A stretch of DNA of 29,329 nucleotides from JAJFVC01 sp039698075 (GTDB lineage Bacteria; Planctomycetota; Planctomycetia; Pirellulales; Thermoguttaceae), in assembly GCA_039698075.1 (NCBI GenBank), contig JBDKTJ010000004.1, positions 1 to 29,329 of the forward strand. Direction: 5' to 3'. The notes beneath the pieces are model-generated. The model saw only the letters and a program-made list of their open reading frames with translations. It was not told where the DNA came from and made no database searches. Below are positions 7,539-16,288 of the stretch, in pieces (position 1 is the stretch's first letter; each line of letters opens with the position of its first letter). The position numbers and the translations under genes are program-made.

Positions 7539-9764
7539 CTAAAAGTATCGGAACAAAATTCTCGACTGAATAAATGCGATCACATCGTGCAACAATACGT
7601 ATCCGAACACGCTACGGCCGCAATCCACTTGCGCCGTGACCGTGGCGCCGGGCCGCAGGTCGGGCAACTCCGTCTTGTCGATCGCCACCTTGATCAGGAC
7701 CGTGTTTCCGTCCTCGCCGCGAACCTCGGCGCTGCGATGAATCTCCTCGACCGCGCCGTAGCGGGTCTTGCCCGGCTCGGTCGCCAAACGGTACGGCACC
7801 TTCAGCCGGTCTTCGCACGGCGCGTCGGGCGCGATTTCACGGATTCGCGGGCCGAGCTTTTCGTCGGGCGTCGCGGCGGACGCGGCTTCGACGGCTTTCT
7901 CAACCTCCTCGTCCGTGGCCGCGTCGCCCAATTTCGCGCGTGTTTGCTGACGCACCAGTTCGCAAAATTGTTCGCGCAGACGGCGGTAAAGTTTTTGCTG
8001 GGCCAGCATGAGATGGCCCATGCGGTGTTCGGGCATTTTGAGTTCCAATTGCCACGGTCCGTTCGGATCGGCCACGCGCAAAAGCACCTGGCCGCGTTGG
8101 ACCGGCCGGTAGATAAGCCGATTTTTCAAATCCCACGTGACGACGATGCCGTCCAGCGGGCTTTTGACGGCCAGCTCCGCCTCCTTGGCCTTGTACAATG
8201 CCCACTGAATATCGAGCGACTGTTGTTTCTGCCGCAATTCGGCCTGCTCACCGGCCAATTGATTCCGCTGGTCGATGCTCAGTTTCTTCTCCTCGACCAA
8301 CGCCCGCTGCACCGCAAACAATCGCTCGCCGGCGGCCATGCGTTGGCCCTGGATGTCGGCCAACGTCGCGGCCATTTCGGTGTTGCGAAGCCGGGCCAGC
8401 AGTTGGCCCTTGCGGACCGTTTGCCCATGCTCGCAATACAACGCTTGAACGATGCCGTCAACGCCGGCGAAAATATCCTGCCGGGCGGCCGGCTCCAGCG
8501 TGCCCTTCGACTCGACGGTGAACTGCGCCGGCCATATGCCGATCAACAACAGCGCCACGAGCACGGCGCCGCCGATGCTGAGCGTCTTGGGCAGCGTTCG
8601 GGCCTCGACGACCCATCGCGATTTGCCGATCGCCCGCCAAAGCGGCATCAAAAACAGATTCTGATGTTCCAAAGCGTTGGCCAACGCCGCGGCGCTGTGC
8701 TGGCTGACCACTTCGGCCCGTTGAACCAGATTGCCCGACACGCGGCTGTCTTCGATCTGCTCGATCACCAGCGCGCCGATCGGACGGTCGGGTTCCCGTG
8801 ACTTGTCCTGCTCGTCGTCTTCCGGCGGCAAAGGACGTCGGAGCGGCAACACGGCCACGGTCTTGGAATGCGACTCGTCGACATACTCCTGCACGGCGTC
8901 TTCCACCTGCGGCGGCATGTCGTGGGTGTCGCCGGTGTACCAAACGGCGTCGCCGCTTTGCACCACCGCCGAGGTCAATCGGTCCAACAGCCGCACGACG
9001 TTCGACCGCTTGTCGAAGACGTCTTGCCCGCTGATCGCTTCGATCCGGCAACGGTTCCCCTTGCAGATGGCCACGCTCAGCCGGTCGCATTCGACGAGCC
9101 GCCGGCCCTCGTTGGCGATCGTGTAGGCGGTTTCCCGCGGATCGAGCGACGCGTGGACCGTCCGGGTAAAATCCTCCAACTGGGTCCAAAGCGTCTGCCG
9201 ATGCGAGAAGTGCCGCAGTTGATGGCTTTTCAGGAATTCTCCGGCCAGATCGCACATCTGCGTGAGGAACCGGAGATAGCCTTTTTGCGCGGTGGGGCCC
9301 GCCTCGGGCCGCTGAAAAATCTCGACCACGCCGACCGCCTCCAGATCGGTCTTCAACAGGCCGAGCACCAGCAGGAAACCGGTCGGATTGGCGGCGGGCG
9401 TTTCCTGGTCCAATCCGTCGCCCTGGCCCGCGCCGGAATGCGGCGGCATCAACACGCCCTGACCGCCGGCCAGCGTTTGATACAACAGCCGGGCGTGCTG
9501 GGCCTCGCCGGCCTCGGAGTCCCGAATGTGGGCCTCTTGGATGTTGATCTGAAACTGAAGCGTTAAATGGCCCTCGGCGTTGAGCGTCCACACGGCCCCG
9601 CCCGCCGCGGCCAGCGCCGACACCACGCGCGGCAGAAAGTCGCCGTAGAATTGCTCGGGGCTGACATCGCTCTTGGACAACTGGGCGACCTCCGCAACCA
9701 ACGAACGAATCTGCTGCTTCGTCTGTTCGACCAGTTGCGGGTCGATCGATTGTTCTTCGCTCAT
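7539..9764 (-). CDS. GAF-GAF-TM-HlyD adaptor fusion
   Basis: A 741-residue protein joining a cytoplasmic sensor to an export adaptor. Residues about 20-175 look like a divergent GAF module. About 195-355 is a clearer GAF domain (FTRTVHASLDPRETAYTIAN, then CDRLSVAICKG). One membrane segment follows (about 395-413, IGGAVLVALLLIGIW). From about 417 an HlyD adaptor begins with VESKGTLEP, with two half-lipoyl parts (FAGVDGIVQALYCEHGQTV; VKSPLDGIVVTWDLKN) around a coiled coil. The start at 9764 follows GAAGGAAAAGT and its ATG overlaps the stop of the methyltransferase gene (ATGA), so the two are probably translationally coupled. GAF domains bind small ligands, so export may respond to a cytoplasmic signal. 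The ligand is unknown. Confidence 0.87.
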   Translation of the reverse strand: MSEEQSIDPQLVEQTKQQIRSLVAEVAQLSKSDVSPEQFYGDFLPRVVSALAAAGGAVWTLNAEGHLTLQFQINIQEAHIRDSEAGEAQHARLLYQTLAGGQGVLMPPHSGAGQGDGLDQETPAANPTGFLLVLGLLKTDLEAVGVVEIFQRPEAGPTAQKGYLRFLTQMCDLAGEFLKSHQLRHFSHRQTLWTQLEDFTRTVHASLDPRETAYTIANEGRRLVECDRLSVAICKGNRCRIEAISGQDVFDKRSNVVRLLDRLTSAVVQSGDAVWYTGDTHDMPPQVEDAVQEYVDESHSKTVAVLPLRRPLPPEDDEQDKSREPDRPIGALVIEQIEDSRVSGNLVQRAEVVSQHSAAALANALEHQNLFLMPLWRAIGKSRWVVEARTLPKTLSIGGAVLVALLLIGIWPAQFTVESKGTLEPAARQDIFAGVDGIVQALYCEHGQTVRKGQLLARLRNTEMAATLADIQGQRMAAGERLFAVQRALVEEKKLSIDQRNQLAGEQAELRQKQQSLDIQWALYKAKEAELAVKSPLDGIVVTWDLKNRLIYRPVQRGQVLLRVADPNGPWQLELKMPEHRMGHLMLAQQKLYRRLREQFCELVRQQTRAKLGDAATDEEVEKAVEAASAATPDEKLGPRIREIAPDAPCEDRLKVPYRLATEPGKTRYGAVEEIHRSAEVRGEDGNTVLIKVAIDKTELPDLRPGATVTAQVDCGRSVFGYVLLHDVIAFIQSRILFRYF

Positions 9765-10396
9765 ACTTTTCCTTCGGCCAGGGGACGCCGCATCAAACAG
9801 GACCAACCGGGATGACCGGCGGGATTGTTGAGGCTCTCCAGCCGAATGGGTCGGACGTGGAGGAACTCGAACAGTCGGCCCAACTCATCGTGGATTTCTT
9901 CTTCGGTGACGACCGGCGGCCCTTCCTCATCCGAATCGCGCGGCGCGCCGGCCAGGCAGAGGTAATACGAACCGGGCCGCGTCACGCGCCAAAGCACGTC
10001 GAGAAAACGCCCGAGATTCACCTGCCGCAAACTGTGATAGACGCCGCTGTCGTAGACCAGATCGAACTGGCCCGCCGACCGGGCGAACTCGAAAATGTCG
10101 GCCAACACGAATCGGAGCAACGCATCGTATCGTTCGGCCCGAAGCCGCGCCCGCTCCAACGCGATCGGCGAACCATCGACGGCCGTCACCTCGAACCGTC
10201 GACGCGCCAACACGACGGCGTCCGCGCCCGTGCCGCAGCCAATCTCCAACACCGTATCCGGCTTCAAGCGATACTCATCCAACACGCGCGTCAACTCGGC
10301 GTGCGGCTTGCCAATGTCCCACGGCGGCGTGCCTTCGCGGTACGCGGCATCCCAATCGGCCGGAGTTGCGTATTTCGGTTTCGACGAATGACTCAT
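9761..10396 (-). CDS. SAM-dependent class I methyltransferase, TPMT-like
   Basis: A 211-residue cytoplasmic protein. The SAM-binding motif I is clear (VLEIGCGTGADAVVLARRRF), followed by an acidic motif II (VTAVDGS) and motif for the next strand (FDLVYDSGVYHSL). The N-terminal PPWDIGKPH pattern resembles thiopurine/thiol methyltransferase-type proteins. The acceptor cannot be predicted. I set the start at the ATG at 10396, preceded by AAGAAG, instead of a longer form that begins in non-conserved sequence. It sits 84 bp after the transglutaminase-like gene and overlaps the next gene by 4 bp (ATGA), which ties it to the export-type cluster. Confidence 0.85.
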   Translation of the reverse strand: MSHSSKPKYATPADWDAAYREGTPPWDIGKPHAELTRVLDEYRLKPDTVLEIGCGTGADAVVLARRRFEVTAVDGSPIALERARLRAERYDALLRFVLADIFEFARSAGQFDLVYDSGVYHSLRQVNLGRFLDVLWRVTRPGSYYLCLAGAPRDSDEEGPPVVTEEEIHDELGRLFEFLHVRPIRLESLNNPAGHPGWSCLMRRPLAEGKV

Positions 10397-10480
10397 GATT
10401 TCTTCTTGCGTCAAGAAAAGCCACACAGGCCTTAGTTTCCGGCTTTCCCCCGCGATTTGCAAGAGCGGCTTTCCTTGTTT

Positions 10481-11446
10481 CTACTGAAAAACCTCTCGGC
10501 GGACGAATTGCACCTGAGGCGTTCCTCCGCCGGGTGCGGGCTTGCCGCTGAGATGTTCGGCCATGTAACGCTGCCGATCGCGGCCGCCGCGCGGGGGACG
10601 AAAATTGTCGCCTTTTTGCAGAATCGGCCTCAACTCCTTGATCCCCCCAAACTCCCGCGAACCCGAAATTTGACACGGAAACCAATGACCCTTGCCCTGA
10701 TCGTCTTCTAAATAGAACTCGGGGTAGCAGTGGCCGGGCACCCAAACGGTGCGTGCCGGAATGTCGGCCGCCCGACAAACGGCGATCATCAACGAGGTCA
10801 TGTCCTCGCAATCGCCCGTGCCGTCCTTCAACGCCGCCAAGGCGCCTCTCAGCGGCGTGTTCGCCTTGTATTTCACCTTCTCGCGAACCCAATCGTAAAT
10901 GGCCTCGACGTGATCCCAGGCCTTTTCCTTGTCGACTCCGATCGTCTTGGCCAATTCCCGGATTTTCGGGTCGCGGGACTCGATTTTCGGACTGGGCAAC
11001 AGGTAGGCGTGCACGTCGCGAGACAGCTTCTTCGGATCGGGAATCACATAAATGTCCGTCTTTTCCGGCGGCAAAATCACGCTCCGCCGTATCTCAAACG
11101 TTTGCAACACCTTCACGGTTTGACCGGTCGAAATGTTGCCGATCCGGATATTCATGATCCGCACGCCGCCGTCGACCGTGTCGAACGAAATCTTGGCCTC
11201 CGGCCCGACATCCTCCGCCACCGTGGTCACCTGCTGCTCGGGCCAATTGGTGGGCACCGGCACATAGCCGTTGAGCGTCTTGCACGCTCCGCCCGACGCC
11301 TTGACGACCGCGCCGGCCTGCCACCGGGTGGTTTTGCTCTCGCCGGTTTTCGTGCCTGAGGGCTCCCCCTCCTTAAACTGCGCCGCCACCGGCGCAATCA
11401 GACACAACCACCCGACGATGACGTAAAACCCCAAACGGATGCGCAT
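10481..11446 (-). CDS. Exported transglutaminase-like cysteine protein
   Basis: A 321-residue protein with a Sec signal peptide (1-22, ending APVAA). The N-terminal half (30-150) is a beta-rich segment of unknown type. The second half is a transglutaminase-like core: Cys213 in GTGDCEDMTSLM, then His239 in PGHCYPEFYLEDD. The usual third triad residue, an Asp shortly after the last Trp, is Gln259 here (HWFPCQ), so enzymatic activity is not certain. Relatives act as proteases or amidases on periplasmic proteins. The start at 11446 follows an excellent GAGGAGGTG site. It is first in the minus-strand cluster and divergent from purA (200 bp gap). Confidence 0.85.
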   Translation of the reverse strand: MRIRLGFYVIVGWLCLIAPVAAQFKEGEPSGTKTGESKTTRWQAGAVVKASGGACKTLNGYVPVPTNWPEQQVTTVAEDVGPEAKISFDTVDGGVRIMNIRIGNISTGQTVKVLQTFEIRRSVILPPEKTDIYVIPDPKKLSRDVHAYLLPSPKIESRDPKIRELAKTIGVDKEKAWDHVEAIYDWVREKVKYKANTPLRGALAALKDGTGDCEDMTSLMIAVCRAADIPARTVWVPGHCYPEFYLEDDQGKGHWFPCQISGSREFGGIKELRPILQKGDNFRPPRGGRDRQRYMAEHLSGKPAPGGGTPQVQFVRREVFQ

Positions 11447-11570
11447 GGCACCTCCTCACAATTTCTCTGCTTTATCTATTCTAATTCAAAACCGCCGGAG
11501 AAACGGGCAAAAAAGTCCGAAAACGTATTCCACAGAGGCATTAAAGAATACCACCATGGTGTTAGACCGC

Positions 11571-11600
11571 TTGACCATCGTGGACTTTCGATGCTAAATT
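11571..11600 (+). promoter_or_regulatory. Promoter of purA-uppS
   Basis: TTGACC (11571-11576), an 18-base spacer ending in TGC, and TAAATT (11595-11600) form a sigma70-type promoter with an extended -10. The predicted transcript starts about 40 bases before the GTG start of purA. It makes the upstream in-frame TTG at 11599 unusable as a start because that lies in the -10 box. Confidence 0.5.
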
Positions 11601-11646
11601 GGTGCGTTTGCCATTTTCGAGACTCTTAGCGATCGAGGGCCGTAAG

Positions 11647-12945
11647 GTGTCTGCTACTTGCGTGATCGGACTGCAGTGGGGCGACGAGGCCAAGGGAAAG
11701 ATCGTCGATCTGCTCACCGAGCGGCACGACATCGTGGTCCGCTATCAAGGCGGCGCCAACGCCGGCCACACCGTGGTCCGCGATGGTCAGACGTTCAAGT
11801 TGTCGCTGGTGCCCAGCGGCATTTTTCGGTCCGAGGTGCAATGTGTCATCGCCGGCGGCGTCGTGATGAATCCGGCCAGTCTGTTGGCCGAGGTCGACGG
11901 GCTCGTGCAACGCGGCGTTCGCGTCGAAAAGAATCTGATGCTCAGCGATCGCGCCCACGTGATTTTCCCCTGGCATCTCGAAGAAGACCGACTGCTGGAC
12001 AAGCAATGTCCCGGCGGCGAGGCGATCGGCACGACGATGCGCGGCATCGGCCCCTGCTATCGCGACAAGGTGGGCCGCTCGCTGGCCATCCGGCTGGGCG
12101 ACATGTATCGGCCCGACTTCCGTTCGCGCATCGAGTCGATCGTCAACGTCAAGAATGAACTTTTCGGGCGTCTCAGTGCCGGCAACGAACCGCTGGATCC
12201 GCAAAAAATCTTCGATGCGTATCACGGCTATGCCCAGCGGCTCCGTCCGTTCGTGGCCGACACGACGGCCTATCTGCTCGACGCGTTGGAGGCCGGTCGC
12301 CGCGTGTTGCTCGAAGGCGCGCAGGGCGCCTTGTTGGACATCGACCATGGCACGTTCCCGTTCGTCACCAGCAGCAACAGTTCGGGCGTCGGCGTGTCGG
12401 CCGGGTCGGGCGTGCCGGGCCGCTACATCACGAAAGTCGTCGGCATCGTCAAGGCCTACACGACTCGCGTCGGCGGCGGGCCGTTCCCGACCGAACAGGA
12501 CAACGACACCGGCGAGCATATCCGACGCCGCGGCAACGAGTACGGCACCGTCACGCGACGTCCGCGCCGTTGCGGCTGGTTCGACGCGGTGGCGGCTCGC
12601 TACACAACCCGATTGAGCGGCGTCGACGTGCTGGCCGTCATGTTGCTGGACGTGCTGAGCGACCTGCCCGAACTAAAAATCTGCACGGCCTACGAATTGG
12701 ACGGCCAACGGATTTTCGATTTTCCCAGCCACGTGGACGATTTGCGGCGGGTCGTGCCGGTCTACGAGACGCTGCCCGGCTGGCAACAAGAGATCAGCGG
12801 CGCGCAGCGGCTGGCGGATCTGCCCACGAATGCCCGAAAATATCTCGATCGGATCAGCGAGTTGTTGCGCCGGCCGGTCGAGGTAGTGTCGGTCGGGCCC
12901 GATCGCCGGCAGACGATCTTCGCCGAGCAAGCCGAAGGAAAATAG
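11647..12945 (+). CDS. purA: Adenylosuccinate synthetase
   Basis: Catalyses the GTP-dependent joining of IMP and aspartate, the first committed step to AMP. The protein has 432 residues starting from the GTG at 11647, with GAGGG 7 bases upstream. The N-terminal signature reads GLQWGDEAKGKIVD, with the catalytic Asp, and His in NAGHTVV. The common GDEGKGK is GDEAKGK here. Other family motifs are visible: GTTMRGIGPCY, LEGAQGALLDIDHGTFPFVTS, and the C-terminal GPDR region. The length is normal. It is followed after 3 bp by uppS, so the two are one operon. Confidence 0.96.
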   Translation: MSATCVIGLQWGDEAKGKIVDLLTERHDIVVRYQGGANAGHTVVRDGQTFKLSLVPSGIFRSEVQCVIAGGVVMNPASLLAEVDGLVQRGVRVEKNLMLSDRAHVIFPWHLEEDRLLDKQCPGGEAIGTTMRGIGPCYRDKVGRSLAIRLGDMYRPDFRSRIESIVNVKNELFGRLSAGNEPLDPQKIFDAYHGYAQRLRPFVADTTAYLLDALEAGRRVLLEGAQGALLDIDHGTFPFVTSSNSSGVGVSAGSGVPGRYITKVVGIVKAYTTRVGGGPFPTEQDNDTGEHIRRRGNEYGTVTRRPRRCGWFDAVAARYTTRLSGVDVLAVMLLDVLSDLPELKICTAYELDGQRIFDFPSHVDDLRRVVPVYETLPGWQQEISGAQRLADLPTNARKYLDRISELLRRPVEVVSVGPDRRQTIFAEQAEGK

Positions 12946-12948
12946 TCC

Positions 12949-13686
12949 ATGGAGCTCGAGATTCCGCGCGAGCGGTTGCCGCGGCACATCGCCGTCATCA
13001 TGGACGGCAACGGCCGTTGGGCCCGACAGCGCGGGCTGCCTCGCGCCGAAGGCCACCGCGCGGGCGCGGCGAGCGTTCGCCGGGTGACCGAAGAATGCGT
13101 CCGGCTGGGCATCGAACAACTCACGCTCTACTGCCTTTCGAGCGAAAACTGGAAGCGGCCGGTCGAGGAACTCGAATTTCTGCTGCAATTGCTCGAACAC
13201 TATCTGGTCGACGAACGCTCGCACGTGCTTGAGCACAACATCCGCGTGCGGTGGATCGGCCACCGCGACGGATTGCCCGACGGCGCCTTGCGGGAATTGG
13301 ACGAAACGGTTCGTCAAAGCGCCGCCAACACGGGCCTGTGCGTCTGCCTGGCGATCAATTACGGCGGCCGCGCCGAGATCGTCGACGCCGTCCGTCGCGT
13401 GGCCGACGAAGTGCGCCGCGGCGAACTGACCCCGGAGGCCGTCACCGAGCAGTCGCTGTCCGACCGGCTCTACACGGCCGGCATGCCCGATCCCGATCTG
13501 CTGATTCGCACGGCCGGCGAAATGCGCGTGAGCAATTTCCTGCTATGGCAGATCAGCTACGCGGAGCTTTGGGTGACCGACGTCTGCTGGCCCGACTTCG
13601 ACGAGCAGCAGTTGCACGCCGCGCTGGAAAACTACGCCGCCCGACAGCGACGTTTCGGCGGATTGACCCGCCCTAGCGAGCAATAG
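12949..13686 (+). CDS. uppS: Undecaprenyl (isoprenyl) diphosphate synthase
   Basis: Cis-prenyltransferase making the C55 lipid carrier used for peptidoglycan and LPS. The protein has 245 residues. The signature IAVIMDGNGRWARQRGLPRA holds the metal-binding Asp19, followed by EGHRAG. A second conserved region (LTLYCLSSENWKRP) and the C-terminal PDPDLLIRTAGEMRVSNFLL are intact. It starts 3 bp after purA, with AAGGAAA as ribosome binding site inside the end of purA. Its stop is 6 bp from the stop of the convergent SpoU gene. Confidence 0.95.
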   Translation: MELEIPRERLPRHIAVIMDGNGRWARQRGLPRAEGHRAGAASVRRVTEECVRLGIEQLTLYCLSSENWKRPVEELEFLLQLLEHYLVDERSHVLEHNIRVRWIGHRDGLPDGALRELDETVRQSAANTGLCVCLAINYGGRAEIVDAVRRVADEVRRGELTPEAVTEQSLSDRLYTAGMPDPDLLIRTAGEMRVSNFLLWQISYAELWVTDVCWPDFDEQQLHAALENYAARQRRFGGLTRPSEQ

Positions 13687-13692
13687 GCGGGA

Positions 13693-14193
13693 CTATCCTC
13701 GCGGAAACTGCCGACAGTATTCATAAAGCGCCATCGCCGTGGCCGTGGCGGCGTTGTGGGCGTAGGGTCGTCCGTAAACCGGAATCTCCACGACCCGGTC
13801 GATCGCGCGCAGCACCTCCGGATCGATGCCCGAGCGCTCGTTGCCCACCACCAACACGGCCTTGCGAGGAAACGCGAATTCAAAGATCGACACGGCGTTG
13901 GACGTCTGTTCGAGGCCGACGATCGCAAACCCCTCGGCGCGGAGTCGTTCGAGCACCGGCGGCAACGTGCGATGCACCTCGACTTGCAGCACTTCGCCGG
14001 CGTCGCGGGCTATTTTACCGATCGGCCGGGCGTTGCCGCAGCAGAGGATGCGCGTCACGCCGCAGCAGCCCGCCGCGCGCATGATCCGCGACAAATTAAT
14101 ATTGCTCCGCATCGGCGGACAGGCCACGATCAGCTCGCGGGGTCGATCCAACACGGCAGGCGGTTTGTGTCGTTCCTGAATAAAGTCGGACAT
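13693..14193 (-). CDS. SpoU-type (SPOUT) RNA methyltransferase
   Basis: A 166-residue SAM-dependent 2'-O-ribose methyltransferase with a deep trefoil knot. Motif 1 is NINLSRIMRAAGCCGV (31-46), motif 2 VVGNERSGID (115-124) and motif 3 IPVYGRPYAHNAATATAMAL (137-156). Motif 3 has His-Asn where SLN is common. There is no N-terminal substrate-binding domain, so the target (tRNA or rRNA) cannot be named. The start at 14193 is preceded by GGGGA. It lies 43 bp after the OPT gene in the same direction. Confidence 0.88.
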   Translation of the reverse strand: MSDFIQERHKPPAVLDRPRELIVACPPMRSNINLSRIMRAAGCCGVTRILCCGNARPIGKIARDAGEVLQVEVHRTLPPVLERLRAEGFAIVGLEQTSNAVSIFEFAFPRKAVLVVGNERSGIDPEVLRAIDRVVEIPVYGRPYAHNAATATAMALYEYCRQFPRG

Positions 14194-14236
14194 GGTCGTC
14201 CCCGCAAAATGCACCGGCGGCCCAATAAATTTTCGT

Positions 14237-16243
14237 TTACAACATCGCGGCTCGAATGGCCTCCCAAAGATGCGGACCTTCAAGCCACAGGATCACAGCC
14301 ACGCCGGTCAGCGATTCGCCGGCGATCAGGCCGGAAGAGCCGCTGATGACGTATTTTTCGGCGCTCTCCGCGTTTCCCTTGGTCCACAGCCACGCGATCA
14401 GCGCGCCGAGGAACATCGAGATTGAATTGGACGCGGGCACGACGCCGGCGATCCCCAGGCCGGTGGCCGACGGCAGCCATCGCACCCAGCGACGCGGCAG
14501 ATATTCTTCGGCCAACGTCAGCACGGCGCCCAGCGCGCCGCCGATCAACATGGCCCAGCCGGTGCCGCGCGGCAATCCGCCGAGCCCTTTGTTGAGCACC
14601 TCGGCCACGGCCGCCCAGACCTTGGCCGACGGGGCCGGCAGTTGCGCCGTGCCGAGATTGGTTTCGGCCGCGGCTTGCTGCGATCCGTCCGCCGCCGGCG
14701 CGGGCGTTTTGACCACAATCGTGTAGATCGGCACGCAAAACAGAATGCCGGCCACGACGCCGAAAAATTGGGCCAGCGTCTGCCGGCGCGGATTGCTGCC
14801 CAGCAGGTAGCCGGACTTCAAATCGGTCAGCAGATCGGCCGAATGCGACGCGGCGCCGGCGGTGATCGAGGCCGTCATCAAGTTCGTGGTCATGTTGGAG
14901 GGCGAGATCACGCCGTAGGCGAGCTGCGTGATTTTGCCCATCGCGCTGATCGGCGTGATGTCGGTCTCGCCGGTCGCCCGGGCCGCGACAATCGACAGCA
15001 GAAACGTCAACGCGACGGCCACGATGCCCATCCACCAACTGATCTGAAATCGCCACATACCAAGCGCGACGCACGCCGAGCCCGACAAAAGAACGCCCAG
15101 CACGAACCACCAGGCGGGCGCCTCGACGTCCGCCAACGGATCTCGGCGTTCGCCTTCACGTCCGAAAATCGCCGCTAATTCTCCGAACGCCCGGGCGATC
15201 GTCCGCCATCGCATGGCAAACGCCAACAGCCCGGATGCGACCATCATCGCGGTCGAGGGCCAAAGGATCCACTTGACGATTTCTCGATAGCCGCCGCTGG
15301 GGATAACGCCCTGCTCGATCAACCGCGGCGCGAGGACGCCGTAATAAATCACCGCGCCCACCAGCAGCGACACGCCGACGCGGATGCCCATGATCGCACC
15401 GGCCGCGACCATGATCGTCGATCCCTCGAATCCGATCGTCAGCCGCTCGATCAGGCCTTGTCCGCCCGGCCAGATCGGCAGGGCGTCGGGCAGCGTGCAT
15501 CGTTCGAGCCGCTCGGCCCAGACCTGCGGCAGCGAGAACCGTTCTTTCAGCGAGAGGCCGATCAAGCCGAGGTTGGCCCAGATTTTCACGCCGCAGCCCG
15601 CCAACGCGGTCCACAGCAGGGCCTTGGCTTTCTGCATCGCTTCGGCGCCGGCCGCATGGATGCCCTTGAGCGTCTCGGCCGTGGCGATGCCGGTGGGAAA
15701 CGGCAACTGGTCGATGTTGATCAATTGACGTTTCAGCGGGATGGCCATGCAGACGCCCAACGGCGCGATGGCGCCGAGCCAAAGCATCATTTCCCACCAC
15801 GTCAACACGCGGCCGGTAGCCATGTAGAGCGCCGGAATCGACGAAACGAGCCCGGCCGTCGAAATGTAACCCGCCGCGCTGGCCGCGCTCGACATCGTCA
15901 GGTTTTCGAGGATCGTAAACGGACGCCGGCGATAGGCCGGCACGATCGCCTCCAACACGCGGAACACCGCAAAGGCGATGACACACGCGGTGATCGTCAC
16001 GCCCAGTCCCCAGCCGGTCTTCAGGCCCACGTACAGATTGGAGATCGACATGACGCCGCCGATCGCCATGCCGCTGAGGATCGCCCGGGGCGTGAACTGC
16101 CGGACCTGATCGCCTTGATAGACGTTTTCGAGCCACCACCGGGCCTGATCCTCGTAGGATTTCGGCTCGGGCGGCGTCACGACGTCGGACGGTTCGGCGA
16201 ACTCAAATTCGTCTTCGGGCGGAATAGCGTCTTTCGAGGGCAT
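14237..16243 (-). CDS. OPT family oligopeptide/metal-chelate transporter
   Basis: A 668-residue inner membrane transporter of the oligopeptide transporter superfamily. After a hydrophilic N-terminus (1-45) it has about 14-16 hydrophobic segments. Family features seen are the early VRQFTPRAILSGMAIGGVMS and SNLYVGLKTGWGLGV stretch, PFPTGIATAETLKGIHAAG, and a C-terminal PASNSISMFLGAL. Members import peptides or metal-peptide chelates by proton symport; the substrate here is unknown. It is 45 bp downstream of rdgB and 43 bp upstream of the SpoU gene, consistent with one transcript. Confidence 0.92.
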   Translation of the reverse strand: MPSKDAIPPEDEFEFAEPSDVVTPPEPKSYEDQARWWLENVYQGDQVRQFTPRAILSGMAIGGVMSISNLYVGLKTGWGLGVTITACVIAFAVFRVLEAIVPAYRRRPFTILENLTMSSAASAAGYISTAGLVSSIPALYMATGRVLTWWEMMLWLGAIAPLGVCMAIPLKRQLINIDQLPFPTGIATAETLKGIHAAGAEAMQKAKALLWTALAGCGVKIWANLGLIGLSLKERFSLPQVWAERLERCTLPDALPIWPGGQGLIERLTIGFEGSTIMVAAGAIMGIRVGVSLLVGAVIYYGVLAPRLIEQGVIPSGGYREIVKWILWPSTAMMVASGLLAFAMRWRTIARAFGELAAIFGREGERRDPLADVEAPAWWFVLGVLLSGSACVALGMWRFQISWWMGIVAVALTFLLSIVAARATGETDITPISAMGKITQLAYGVISPSNMTTNLMTASITAGAASHSADLLTDLKSGYLLGSNPRRQTLAQFFGVVAGILFCVPIYTIVVKTPAPAADGSQQAAAETNLGTAQLPAPSAKVWAAVAEVLNKGLGGLPRGTGWAMLIGGALGAVLTLAEEYLPRRWVRWLPSATGLGIAGVVPASNSISMFLGALIAWLWTKGNAESAEKYVISGSSGLIAGESLTGVAVILWLEGPHLWEAIRAAML

Positions 16244-16288
16244 TTTTTGGACGATCTCCGACGGCGGCCGAATTGGGGGGCCGTGAGG

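Noticed and set aside
11599..11646. Longer purA start at the TTG at 11599.
   Set aside because: It overlaps the predicted -10 box, adds a tail unlike the family, and the GTG at 11647 has a proper ribosome binding site.
15472..15493. Stretch in the OPT gene resembling an Illumina adapter (18 of 22 bases match AGATCGGAAGAGCGTC and following bases).
   Set aside because: Four mismatches are all to G or C, the reading frame continues without break and hydrophobic segments on both sides look normal. A true adapter remnant would be exact. Worth an alignment to relatives, but not evidence of a chimera.
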